From assembly GCA_009786175.1 (NCBI GenBank), contig WQTQ01000205.1, forward strand, positions 1 through 21,427: a DNA stretch of 21,427 nt, in the 5' to 3' direction. Below the pieces are notes generated by a model. That model was not told where the DNA came from. It made no database searches and worked only from the letters and a program-made list of their open reading frames with translations. Numbering within the stretch: the stretch's first letter is position 1; the number at the start of each line of letters is the position of its first letter. Positions 7,305 to 16,200 of the stretch are shown one piece after another. This stretch comes from Bacillota bacterium. Lineage in GTDB: Bacteria > Bacillota_A > Clostridia > Lachnospirales > WQUN01. A program made the translations under genes and the position numbers.

Positions 7305-8234
7305 ATGGTACGTAAAGTAATACGATGCGCTGTTAAAATATTTTTCTTAGCAGGCGCACTATCATTAACCGCTTGCGCTCAAAACGGAAATGATACAACA
7401 CCTTCAGCACCGGAAGAGGAAGTTCAGCCAACTACTACCCCGTCAATTCCGCCTAAGCCGGTAGACAACACACCAAATTGGCTTGCGCCGGACGACCTTG
7501 AAAACCCCGATAACCTGGCTGTACTTGAAGGACCGTTGGCATATAAACTGCAAACGCCTACAAGGATGCTTCAGCTAGAGCCGCTAATACCCGGGGAAGA
7601 GCTTGCAATCCTTCACACAAACAAAGGCGACATAACAATTCGCTTCTTCCCTACAGAAGCTCCTATTGCAGTTGCCAATTTTAAAGCTCACGCCCGCAAC
7701 GGCTACTACGACGGTCTAATATTCCACCGCGTTATCCCCGGCTTCATGATCCAAGGCGGCTGCCCGCTTGGTACAGGCACAGGCGGTGAAAGCGTTTGGG
7801 GCGGAAGATTTGACACAGAAGTAAGTTTTAATCTGCGTCATTTCCGCGGAGCATTGGCAATGGCACATGCAGGGCCAGGTACCATTGGAAGCCAGTTTTA
7901 TATCGTTCAGAACGACAGCCTAGACCCCAGTTTTATACCAATGTTTGAAGACATAAAAGAACATCTTGACGAAGCTATTCATATCCTACCGGATGGAACA
8001 CGCATATACGTAAGAGACATTCACCCGCCGGAAGGAATAGAATATTTCTTGCAAAATGGTGGAACCCCACACTTGGATTGGTTCTGGAACCAGCGTGGCC
8101 CTCACCCTGTATTTGCTCATGTAGTAGACGGCATGGATGCCGTAGACGCAATTGCCAATACACCGCAAGGTGCCAATAACCGCCCGCTAGACGATATGAT
8201 TATCGAGCGCATCACTTTCATAATACACGAATAA
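7305..8234 (+). CDS. Secreted peptidyl-prolyl cis-trans isomerase lipoprotein, cyclophilin type
   Basis: Predicted extracytoplasmic foldase that isomerises prolyl bonds of exported proteins. Residues 1-23 are a lipoprotein signal peptide ending in the lipobox LTAC (C24 would be lipidated). A Thr/Pro-rich linker follows, then a cyclophilin domain from about residue 100: NKGDITIRFFP, the catalytic-arginine segment FHRVIPGFMIQGG (R142), MAHAGPGTIGSQFYI, and the closing strand FAHVVDGMDAVDAI. The domain is interrupted between VQND (204) and HPVFAHV by about 60 extra residues (205-264) rich in acidic and aromatic residues, where ordinary cyclophilins have a short loop. Length 309 residues; ribosome site AGAAGG. 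It stands alone between the tRNA-thiolation operon and iscS. Confidence 0.92.
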   Translation: MVRKVIRCAVKIFFLAGALSLTACAQNGNDTTPSAPEEEVQPTTTPSIPPKPVDNTPNWLAPDDLENPDNLAVLEGPLAYKLQTPTRMLQLEPLIPGEELAILHTNKGDITIRFFPTEAPIAVANFKAHARNGYYDGLIFHRVIPGFMIQGGCPLGTGTGGESVWGGRFDTEVSFNLRHFRGALAMAHAGPGTIGSQFYIVQNDSLDPSFIPMFEDIKEHLDEAIHILPDGTRIYVRDIHPPEGIEYFLQNGGTPHLDWFWNQRGPHPVFAHVVDGMDAVDAIANTPQGANNRPLDDMIIERITFIIHE

Positions 8235-8244
8235 CACTGGGTTT

Positions 8245-8306
8245 GCGAGATGCTTCACGCGAAGCGCATCGCATGAAACGCATCGCGTAAGCATCTCGCC
8301 AGATGC
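8245..8306. repeat. GC-rich palindromic element upstream of iscS
   Basis: GCGAGATGCTT (8245-8255) and AAGCATCTCGC (8289-8299) are perfect 11-base arms. The stem extends inward through ACGCGA/TCGCGT past one bulged C, about 17 pairs in all. A second hairpin, GCATCT (8291-8296), CGCC, AGATGC (8301-8306), competes for the right arm. No T-run follows, so it is not a simple terminator. The hexamer CATCGC recurs three times in or just after the element (8267, 8281, 8306). A related element precedes iscU at 9530-9600, sharing ATCGCATGAAACG in inverted orientation. Either a REP-like repeat or a leader with alternative folds. Confidence 0.7.
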
Positions 8307-8338
8307 ATCGCCTATCAATAGCAAAAGGAGTTAAAATT

Positions 8339-9511
8339 GTGATATATCTAGACAATGCCGCGACCACCCCACTGCATCCAAAGGCGCGGGCAGCCATGCT
8401 GCCCTACTTGGCCGAAACATATGCAAACCCTTCAAGCATGTATAACCCTGCGCGAAATGTCCGCAAAGCAATAGATGATGTGCGTCATGTAGTGGCTCAA
8501 GCCGTATCAGCAAACACTGCAGAAATATTTTTTACAGCAGGGGGCACAGAGTCAGACAATTGGGCAATAAGGGGGGTACTGGATGCCGCAGGTTCAAGAG
8601 GTAAGCACATTATTACAAGCTCTGTAGAACATCCGGCTATTTTTAATCTGTGCGAATATCTGGAAACAAGAGACTACAGTGTCACCTACTTGCCGGTAAA
8701 TAAAGAAGGCTTTGTCAATCCGCAAGATGTAGAAAATGCAATACGTCCGGATACATGTCTGGTTTCGATAATTTTGGCAAACAACGAGGTAGGAACAATA
8801 CAACCCATTGCCGAAATAAGTAAAATTACCGGAAAGCGTAACATCGTATTTCATACAGATGCAGTACAAGCCGTGGGACACATGCCGGTTAATGTAGACG
8901 AGTTGGGTGTAGACTTATTAACCCTTTCTGCACACAAGTTTTACGGGCCAAAAGGGATAGGCGCGCTTTACGTACGGAAAGGCACCTCTATAGCCCCTTT
9001 ATTCCATGGAGGAATGCAAGAGCGCAGCCGCCGTCCCGGTACAGAAAATGTAATTGGCATAATAGGAATGGGGGCAGCACTGCAAGCAGCTATTGAGGAA
9101 TTACCCGCAGAACAAAAACGCCTAACAATCCTTCGTGACAAATTGATAGAGGGAATTCAATCGACCATTCCATACACACAACTTAACGGGCCAACCGGCA
9201 GCAAACGTCTCCCGGGCAATGTAAATATTTCCTTCCGTTTTATAGAAGGCGAGTCTCTGCTTCTTCATTTGGATATGCACGGCTGTTATGCATCCACAGG
9301 TTCCGCCTGCTCTTCCGGGGCATTAGATCCTTCCCATGTGTTAATGGCAATGGGGCTAACCCACGAGCTTGCCAACGGCGCGATTCGCTTTACCCTTGGC
9401 CGGGAAAATACAAGTGAAGATATAGACAGCCTAATAAAAATCTTACAACCCACAGTACAAAAGTTGAGAGATTTATCACCACTATACGACGACTTTAAAT
9501 CTTCCAAATAA
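8339..9511 (+). CDS. iscS: Cysteine desulfurase IscS
   Basis: General cysteine desulfurase that feeds persulfide sulfur to the Fe-S scaffold encoded next door (iscU). 390 residues: N-terminal YLDNAATTPLHP, FTAGGTESDNWA, the SVEHPA histidine, FHTDAVQAVG, the PLP lysine K200 in SAHKFYGPKG, and the catalytic cysteine C324 in STGSACSSGALDPSHV, the standard class I desulfurase loop. I chose the GTG at 8339 because AAAAGGAG lies 8 bases upstream and the product then begins directly with the conserved strand; an in-frame ATG at 8303 lies inside the hairpin element and adds 12 unconserved residues. No iscR regulator is visible. Confidence 0.95.
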   Translation: MIYLDNAATTPLHPKARAAMLPYLAETYANPSSMYNPARNVRKAIDDVRHVVAQAVSANTAEIFFTAGGTESDNWAIRGVLDAAGSRGKHIITSSVEHPAIFNLCEYLETRDYSVTYLPVNKEGFVNPQDVENAIRPDTCLVSIILANNEVGTIQPIAEISKITGKRNIVFHTDAVQAVGHMPVNVDELGVDLLTLSAHKFYGPKGIGALYVRKGTSIAPLFHGGMQERSRRPGTENVIGIIGMGAALQAAIEELPAEQKRLTILRDKLIEGIQSTIPYTQLNGPTGSKRLPGNVNISFRFIEGESLLLHLDMHGCYASTGSACSSGALDPSHVLMAMGLTHELANGAIRFTLGRENTSEDIDSLIKILQPTVQKLRDLSPLYDDFKSSK

Positions 9512-9529
9512 AGCATTTCATGTCTGCAT

Positions 9530-9600
9530 CACATCGCATTTCGCCTGATTCGCATCGTTTCATGCGATATGGTGCGATGCGTAACGATGTGACGCGATGT
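9530..9600. repeat. GC-rich palindromic element between iscS and iscU
   Basis: Nested inverted repeats: CACATCG (9530-9536) with CGATGTG (9585-9591), and inside it CGCATCG (9551-9557) with CGATGCG (9575-9581), plus CAT/ATG near the tip. ACATCGC (9531-9537) can alternatively pair with GCGATGT (9594-9600). The inner part TTTCATGCGAT is the reverse complement of a core of the element upstream of iscS. It is much richer in GC than other gaps in this window. Confidence 0.65.
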
Positions 9601-9640
9601 ACTTCTGGCACTGCCTAACAATAGAAACGAGGCCTACTAC

Positions 9641-10063
9641 ATGGACTATAGTAAAAAAGTAATAGATCATTTTGTAAACCCACGCAATGTTGGCGAAATT
9701 GAAAACGCAAGCGGCATAGGTAATGTTGGCAATGCCAAGTGCGGTGATATAATGCGCGTTTACCTTAAAATCGAAAAAGATGTGATAGTTGACGCAAAAT
9801 TTAAAACCTTTGGGTGCGGGGCCGCTGTTGCTACATCAAGCATGGCGACAGAAATGGTAAAGAACAAAACTATAAAAGAAGCACTTGCCATAACCAACAA
9901 GGCTGTTATGGAAGCTCTTGACGGGCTTCCGCCTGTAAAAGCTCACTGTTCTGTATTGGCAGAGGAAGCTTTACAATCGGCTTTGTGGGACTACGCACAA
10001 AGAAATAACATTACAATAGAGGGCTTGGAAGAGCCAAAGCAACATGATGAACATTCCCACTAG
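9641..10063 (+). CDS. iscU: Fe-S cluster assembly scaffold IscU/NifU-like
   Basis: Scaffold on which [2Fe-2S] clusters are built before transfer to apoproteins. The 140 residues have the three cluster-ligand cysteines C34 (NAKCGD), C59 (TFGCGAA) and C103 (KAHCSV), plus the conserved D36 next to the first cysteine. The start MDYSKKVIDHFVNPRNVG is typical of Clostridial NifU/IscU proteins. A short hydrophilic tail rich in His and acidic residues ends the protein. GAGG precedes the ATG. The gene is co-oriented with iscS, 129 bases downstream, with a palindromic element in the gap, and forms the usual iscS-iscU pair. Confidence 0.95.
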   Translation: MDYSKKVIDHFVNPRNVGEIENASGIGNVGNAKCGDIMRVYLKIEKDVIVDAKFKTFGCGAAVATSSMATEMVKNKTIKEALAITNKAVMEALDGLPPVKAHCSVLAEEALQSALWDYAQRNNITIEGLEEPKQHDEHSH

Positions 10064-10081
10064 CATTAGTAGGGTTTGTCG

Positions 10082-10090
10082 TGTTATAAT
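10082..10090 (+). promoter_or_regulatory. Extended -10 promoter of the CarD-family gene
   Basis: TGTTATAAT with perfect TATAAT at 10085-10090 and a TGn extension; no good -35. Same 11-mer (CGTGTTATAAT) as the prmA promoter. It lies about 20 bases after the iscU stop and about 50 before the start codon. Confidence 0.55.
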
Positions 10091-10138
10091 GACCAAAAGC
10101 AACAAATCTATAGCAGATATTCTGCGGAGGGAATGGCT

Positions 10139-10618
10139 ATGTACAACAAAGGGGATAGAATTGTATACCCGCTGTACGGCGCGGGTATAATAGAAGGTCA
10201 TGAAAATAAAGACATTGACGGTGAGTTGCAAATTTACTATGTACTAAACATTCCTGTAGGTAACTTAACAATACGAATATCGGCAGCCAAGGCGAAAACT
10301 TTAGGTGTAAGGCCGGTTCTTCACAAAGATAAAATTATTGAAGAACTTTCCGGTATCATAAATCTTCATGTAGAAATGCCGGACAACTGGAATATGCGTT
10401 ACAAGGAAAATATGGAACGCATTAAAACCGGCGAACTTTCTCAGGTGGCAATCGTATTCCGCAGCCTTTTGTTCAGGGAGCGCGAGCGCGGGCTTTCTAC
10501 CGCAGAAAAGAAAATGATGACCACCGCAAAGCAAATTATTTTATCAGAATTGATTTTGTCGCTGGATATAGAGAGACCGGACGCGGAAGAAATTCTTGAA
10601 GCAACATTTAAAAAATAA
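10139..10618 (+). CDS. CarD/CdnL-family transcriptional regulator
   Basis: Member of the CarD_CdnL_TRCF family, which bind the beta subunit of RNA polymerase and stabilise open promoter complexes at growth-related promoters such as rRNA. 159 residues: the N-terminal Tudor-like RNA polymerase-interaction domain begins MYNKGDRIVYPLYGAGII and runs to about residue 60; the C-terminal half is helical (RSLLFRERERGLSTAEKKMM), typical of the family's DNA-contacting part. The ATG at 10139 is preferred because GGAGG lies 8 bases upstream; the ATG two codons earlier is too close to it. It has its own promoter and terminator, so is probably transcribed alone as well as by read-through from iscU. Confidence 0.88.
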   Translation: MYNKGDRIVYPLYGAGIIEGHENKDIDGELQIYYVLNIPVGNLTIRISAAKAKTLGVRPVLHKDKIIEELSGIINLHVEMPDNWNMRYKENMERIKTGELSQVAIVFRSLLFRERERGLSTAEKKMMTTAKQIILSELILSLDIERPDAEEILEATFKK

Positions 10619-10662
10619 ATTTTAGCAAAATATTAAACCGCATGATTTACCAATGCCTTACT

Positions 10663-10690
10663 GCAGGCCTGGGTGAGCCATGCTTTTTTT
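10663..10690 (+). terminator. Terminator after the CarD-family gene
   Basis: GCAGGC (10663-10668) pairs with GCC-A-TGC (10677-10683, one bulged A), followed by seven Ts (10684-10690). Short but with a clean T-run, 45 bases after the stop codon. Confidence 0.6.
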
Positions 10691-10702
10691 ACACATAATT
10701 GT

Positions 10703-10735
10703 ATAGCAAACGGCATTTCAATGTTCGTTTGCTAT
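10703..10735 (+). promoter_or_regulatory. Stem-loop abutting the nagB ribosome site
   Basis: ATAGCAAACG (10703-10712) and CGTTTGCTAT (10726-10735) form a perfect 10-base stem; the loop contains a further CAT/ATG pairing. The ribosome site GGAGGAGG starts at 10736, the base after the stem. No T-run, so not a terminator. It could be a protein operator, an mRNA-stabilising 5' hairpin or a translational control element for nagB. Confidence 0.6.
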
Positions 10736-10749
10736 GGAGGAGGATTAGA

Positions 10750-11493
10750 ATGCTAAATAATATTACCCTGCATGTGGCGGAAGATTACAACGCTTTAAGC
10801 AATGCGGCGGCGCAGCTGTTTGCAAAAACGGTGAATGAAAACCCAACCGGCACCTACGGCTTTGCCACAGGCGGCACCCCGGAAGGCATGTATCAACAGC
10901 TTATAAAAATGTCTGAGGCCAAAGAAATTAACCTTACACAAATTACTGCCTTTAACCTGGACGAGTATGTGTCACTTAGCCAAGACAACCCGCAAAGTTA
11001 TTATTATTACATGGCAACAAAATTATTTGACGCGGCTGGGGTACCTTTGCAAAACCGTCATATTCCAAACGGAGGTGCCCCCTGCCCCATAGAAGAAAGT
11101 GCCGCTTACGAAAAGAAAATTATCGAATCCGGCGGTATAGATTTTCAAATTTTAGGTATTGGCACAAACGGCCACATAGGGTTTAACGAGCCTGCAGATA
11201 CTTTCGCAGGGCAAACTTCTTATGTGGCACTTGCACAAGAAACCATAGACGCAAACGCAAGATATTTTGATGACATTAATGACGTACCTAAGTACGCCAT
11301 TAGCATGGGTATACAAACAATTATGATGGCAAAAAAAATATTGCTGCTTGCAAGCGGCGACTCCAAAGCAAAAATAATGCGCGAAGCACTGATGGGGCCA
11401 ATCACCCCAAAAGTGCCTGCGTCGGCATTACAAATGCACCAAAACGTAATTGTGGTTGCAGATAAGGCCGCCGCCAAATACCTGGTGGCATAG
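10750..11493 (+). CDS. nagB: Glucosamine-6-phosphate deaminase NagB
   Basis: Converts glucosamine-6-phosphate to fructose-6-phosphate and ammonia, the entry of amino sugars from peptidoglycan or chitin into glycolysis. The 247 residues carry the phosphate-binding segment FATGGTPEGMY (39-48), the catalytic acids in FNLDEY (D71, E72), and GIGTNGHIGFNEP (136-148) with catalytic H142. Length is close to other short bacterial NagB enzymes; the E. coli allosteric enzyme is about 20 residues longer. The ATG at 10750 has GGAGGAGG 6 bases upstream. nagA and a GntR-type regulator are not visible. The flippase gene follows after 3 bases. Confidence 0.95.
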   Translation: MLNNITLHVAEDYNALSNAAAQLFAKTVNENPTGTYGFATGGTPEGMYQQLIKMSEAKEINLTQITAFNLDEYVSLSQDNPQSYYYYMATKLFDAAGVPLQNRHIPNGGAPCPIEESAAYEKKIIESGGIDFQILGIGTNGHIGFNEPADTFAGQTSYVALAQETIDANARYFDDINDVPKYAISMGIQTIMMAKKILLLASGDSKAKIMREALMGPITPKVPASALQMHQNVIVVADKAAAKYLVA

Positions 11494-11496
11494 CAA

Positions 11497-13095
11497 ATGT
11501 CTGCCAAGCGCGGAAATTCATTTGTACACCAAGCCGCGATTTTAGCCGCGGCTTCTCTTTTTGTGCGCTTTATCGGTTTTTTATACCGTATTCCTTTTAC
11601 AAACTGGATTGGTGACATAGGTATCGACAACTATAACACTGCCTATCAAATCTATACTTTTGCCATTGCTGTATCTTCCGGGGCACTGCCTGTTGCGGTT
11701 TCGCGCCTGGTTAGCGAACGCATTGCCAAAAAGCAGTACCATAATGCCCATCAAATGTTTAAAATCGCAATGATGTTTGCCCTTGTACTTGGCGGGCTTG
11801 CAGGGTTAATTGTTGGTTTTGGCGCAAACTTTTTCGCGGGCCTTCTTAACGCACCGGAGGCCGCCTTAGCCACGCGCACTCTTGCGCCAACTCTGGTGGT
11901 TGTTGCTATGCTGGCAGTATTTAGGGGCTACTTTCAAGGAATGAAAACAGCTGTACCAACGGCAATTTCTCAAGTGGTAGAGCAAATTTTAAAAGTTGTA
12001 ATAACCCTTTGGCTGGCACGGATGTTTCGTGATGCCATCAGTATACAGTATGCCGTTGCCGGGGGAACAATCGGAACAGGGGTTGCCGCTGTTGCGGGAC
12101 TGGCCGTGGTGGCGTTTTTATACGCGCTTGTTGCCAAAGATTTGCGCAACCGTTCCAATAATGATGTTAACCGCTACACAGAAGAAAATAAAATGACGCA
12201 AATTCGTGCGATTTTTAGCACTGCCCTGCCTATGATCCTCGCAATGGTAATATTTAGCGTGTCCGGCTTTTTGGATCTTCGTATGACAATCAGCAGGATG
12301 GTTGGTTCCGGCGCGTTTACAATAGAAGAAGCTCAGGCTCTAAGGGGACAATTTACAGGTAAATTTATTCTTTTAACAACATTGCCTGTTGCCCTGTCTG
12401 TTGCATTGTCTGCAGCCGTAATACCGGAAATTACATCATCTAGCGTAAAAATGGATACCGGGGCAGTAAAGCGCAAAACCAATACGGCCCTGCACCTTTC
12501 TATGATTCTATCCATACCGTCTGCTGTTGGACTTGCCGTACTTGCAGACCCGATTATTGGCTTATTATTCCCAAGAGCCCCGGAAGGCGGCTGGCTTCTG
12601 CGCTATGGTGCGGTTAGCATCGTATTTATGGCTCTTGTCCATGTACTGACAGGCACATTGCAAGGCTTAGGACATGTAAAACTGCCTGTTATCGCGGCAT
12701 TTGTCGGAGTTTTAACAAAAATACCCGTAAACCATTTCCTAATTGGTATACCGTCTATAAATATTTTAGGCGCGGTTATCAGCACTGTCGTATGCTTTGC
12801 GGTTGCCGCTGCCATAAACATGTACTTCCTTTACAGGCACACAGGTATTTTGCCAAATTTAACAGGCGCGTTTATCAAACCGACTGTTGCCGCTACGGGT
12901 ATGGGCATGGTTTGCCACATTGTGCATATTGTTATAAGCACATTTGCGCCAACTGCAATTGCTACAATTGCGGCACTGGGCATTGGCGCAATGTCTTACG
13001 TAGTGTTTATGTGCCTGATTAAAGGCTTTAGAAAAAGTGATTTACAGGCCGCGCCCTTGCCGGGTAAAATACGAAGATTACTGCAGAAGTTATAA
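11497..13095 (+). CDS. Polysaccharide/lipid II flippase of the MOP superfamily, YtgP/MurJ-like
   Basis: Polytopic membrane protein of 532 residues with about 14 hydrophobic segments, belonging to the MATE/MOP flippases that include SpoVB, Wzx and MurJ. The N-terminus (SFVHQAAILAAASLFVRFIG, then FLYRIPFTNWIG) and the segment FRGYFQGMKTAVPTAISQV resemble the YtgP branch, whose B. subtilis member is the lipid II flippase MurJ; SpoVB is the nearest alternative. It probably moves an undecaprenyl-linked wall precursor across the membrane. The start lies 3 bases after the nagB stop, with GGTGG inside nagB as ribosome site, so it is co-transcribed with nagB. That pairing makes sense as amino-sugar recycling beside wall synthesis, but this is inference. 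Confidence 0.85.
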   Translation: MSAKRGNSFVHQAAILAAASLFVRFIGFLYRIPFTNWIGDIGIDNYNTAYQIYTFAIAVSSGALPVAVSRLVSERIAKKQYHNAHQMFKIAMMFALVLGGLAGLIVGFGANFFAGLLNAPEAALATRTLAPTLVVVAMLAVFRGYFQGMKTAVPTAISQVVEQILKVVITLWLARMFRDAISIQYAVAGGTIGTGVAAVAGLAVVAFLYALVAKDLRNRSNNDVNRYTEENKMTQIRAIFSTALPMILAMVIFSVSGFLDLRMTISRMVGSGAFTIEEAQALRGQFTGKFILLTTLPVALSVALSAAVIPEITSSSVKMDTGAVKRKTNTALHLSMILSIPSAVGLAVLADPIIGLLFPRAPEGGWLLRYGAVSIVFMALVHVLTGTLQGLGHVKLPVIAAFVGVLTKIPVNHFLIGIPSINILGAVISTVVCFAVAAAINMYFLYRHTGILPNLTGAFIKPTVAATGMGMVCHIVHIVISTFAPTAIATIAALGIGAMSYVVFMCLIKGFRKSDLQAAPLPGKIRRLLQKL

Positions 13096-13137
13096 AAAAA
13101 CACCCCGCAAATTGTTTTCGACTATGGGGTGTTTTTT
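13095..13137 (+). terminator. Strong terminator after the nagB-flippase operon
   Basis: AAAAAACACCCC (13095-13106) and GGGGTGTTTTTT (13126-13137) pair perfectly around a 19-base loop; the stem ends in the T-run. It overlaps the last base of the flippase stop codon. Confidence 0.9.
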
Positions 13138-13215
13138 GTTTTGCCATAAAATGCTATAGAATAATTTTTTGCCGCATAAACGATAATAAATATTATTAAA
13201 CCAGGGAGGATTAGA

Positions 13216-16200
13216 ATGAACAAAAAATTTACAGCACTTTTATTAGTTACTATACTTTTGATGGGTAACGCCGTATTTGCTTATGAATACCTATATTATC
13301 CGGAAGAATACCCTACAGATGAAGAAGAAACAGCAGAAGAAAACGAGTTTGTCGGAATACAGCCATTTAACGCTGTGCCGGTTTCCACTTGGCAGGGCCT
13401 TGTAAACGAAGTTGCGGCTGCAACGCCCGGTACTACAATCCAACTGATGCAAAACATTACTGCCCAAGGTGTTTTGGTAATACCGGCCGGTACAAATATT
13501 GTGCTGACAGGCGGGTTTACCCTTACAGGTAACGGCATTAGTGAAGTTATCAATGTTGAAGGCGCGCTTACCCTTGACGGCCCTGTAATTACCGGGGGCG
13601 GAAACAGCGGAGTGCGTGTTGCAGGCGGTACGCTTACCATGTTAAGCGGCAGTATTGAAAGCAATACAGCCATTACGGGCGGCGGCGTATTCGTTGGCAA
13701 CAACGGCACATTCCACATGTGGGGCGGCTATACCCAAAACAACTATGCCTCCGGCACCGGCGGTGGCGGCGTAGACGTTTACCCCGGCGGCACATTTATT
13801 ATGTGGGACGGAACAATTCAAAACAACCAAAATGCAATAAATACCCCGCTGCGCCACAGAAACGGCGGCGGTGGTGTACTTGTAGGCAGAAACGGAACCG
13901 CCAACCACGCTGTTTTTGAAATGCACGGCGGTTTAATTACCGGCAATATGACCAGCGCGCAAGGGGGCGGCGTAGCAATTCACTGCGCAAACCTTAACGG
14001 CCCAGATGATAACCCATACGCGCTGCCGCTTGGGCATCACTTTCACATGTTTGGCGGTGCCATAAGCGGCAACCACGCAAGAATAAGCGGCGGCGGCGTA
14101 TCTGTATGGGGTATATTCGAAATGCACGCCGGTGCGGAAATAACAAACAACTTCGCGGCATCCGAATTGCCTACCGGGTCCCGCTGGAACCCCACCATGC
14201 CCGAAGACATAAACGGGACCGGCGGCGGTGTCTTTGTTGGCCAAGAGCGAGGCCGCTTCCATATGTATGGCGGCACCATTTCCAACAATGAAGCCTCTAA
14301 CGGCGGCGGCGTGGGTATGAGCGCGATAGGTCACGGCCCTCCTCACTTTTATATGTACGGCGGGTCTGTTGTGGATAACCGTGCAATATACGTTGGACGC
14401 TATGGCCCAAATGACAGAAACCCCACCGGTTTTGGCGGCGGTATATATATGAGGGGCCAACCGCGGGTATTTATAAGCGGTAACAGCTTAATTGACGGTA
14501 ATAACGCAGATAACCATGGGGGCGGCATTACGGTAAGAACCATGGGTTACAACTTCCATGTAGACCCTCCGGTGCCAATTCCCCCAGAGCGTCAAGGTTT
14601 TCTTCACATTACCGAAAACGCAAGAGTAACCAATAATGAAGCAAGTAATGGCGGCGGCATTTACACCTCTTTATACAACGTTTATCCCCATGAGTCTATA
14701 AATATTCATGTGGACCAAAGCGTATATTTAAGCGGTAACTATGCCCGCAACGGCCTGCAAATAAGAACCGACATTGCAGAAATTAACGGAAATGTTATAC
14801 GCCCGGGTACGGTAAGCATCTACAATCATGCGTTTACCAACCATGATATATTTGTACCTTCCCGTTATCAGGCTTCAATAATAAAAACTTTGGTTAACCC
14901 CAACCACCCGGGCCCAAGGCCTGAAATACTGGCAGGCGACACCATAAGCTACAGGTTAGTAATAACAAATTCACGGGAAAACCCAATAACCGATCTTGTA
15001 GTAACAGATGTTTTGCCCGAAGGGCTGGCCTTTATACCCGGCAGTGTACGCTTTGAACCAAGCAGTATCTATATACCAAATTTCCCGCCTAGTTTTTCTC
15101 CGCCAGAATACACTTTTAACACTGCGGAAAACGAGCTGACGTTTACAATCCCGGCCTTAAACAGGCATTTTACGCTGGATATTTATTTCGATGTAACCAT
15201 AACAGCCGTAGGAGAAATAACAAACACAGCCATACTGTTCTTCCCTGACGGGCCGGAAGAAGGAATCAGCGATTCTGAAACAATAAGAACACCTCACTTC
15301 TACGTTACCGGCAGCGTAACAGACGGCAGTGAAAACCCAATACCGGGTTTTCAAGTAAACATCTACGACAATGAAGGTAATTTAGTTGCCACATCGTACC
15401 CGAATCGCGCACAGGAAGAAGGCCTCATCCATATTTCTATCGACGATGAAAAAGGCCAGTGGACCACCGATTATCCATTGCCGCAAGGTGAGTACGAAAT
15501 AATTGTAACCCTTCCCGACCCAACGGAAGAAAACCCTTACAACCGTCGTGAGGTTGACCGGGAAGAAGTAAGAATTGTAGACAGGGACATTTATCATCCA
15601 ACTATTATTCCCCCAAACATCCCACAAGGCAGCATAACCGTTACTGTTACAGACAGCAACGGCAACCCCGTGTCCGGCGCAGAAGTAACCATCACTCACC
15701 CAAGCGGCACAGAGACTGTTCATATAACCGATGAAAACGGTCAAGTTGTCCTTCCCCACCTGCCGGACGGCGAATACACTGTTGTTATAACACATCCGCG
15801 ATTAGACTTACCGGTTGTCAGGGGTGTTGTAATTGAAGGCAGCGACGAAAGAGAATATGTGATTATACCGGCAGAACAACAGCCACCACCACCGCCACAG
15901 CCGCCAATTGTATGGCCTCCTGTTCAAATCCTGCCTCCTTCACTGCCGCAGCCGGAAATCCCGGCACCACATTTTTATATCCAATGGTCACCGCGGTGGG
16001 CAGCCGCTTATGACGCCGCCACTGGCTACGATTTTCAAATAGCATACGAAGAACCGCCTGCCCTAACACCTATCGACCCTGCGCCCCTTGCACAAACCCA
16101 CTTTGCCTACATGATTGGATACAGGGAAGACGGAACAATTCGCCCGCACTCCAACATGACAAGAGCAGAAGCAGCAACAATTTTCTTCCGCCTAATATCA

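Noticed and set aside
8245..8306. Known riboswitch or T-box upstream of iscS
   Set aside because: No conserved riboswitch or T-box core words are present, and the stem is not followed by a T-run; only a palindromic element can be supported.
10739..13218. Identical 14-mer GGAGGATTAGAATG at the starts of nagB (10739) and the SLH gene (13205)
   Set aside because: It is just a strong ribosome site plus start codon; the resemblance stops there and the flanks differ.
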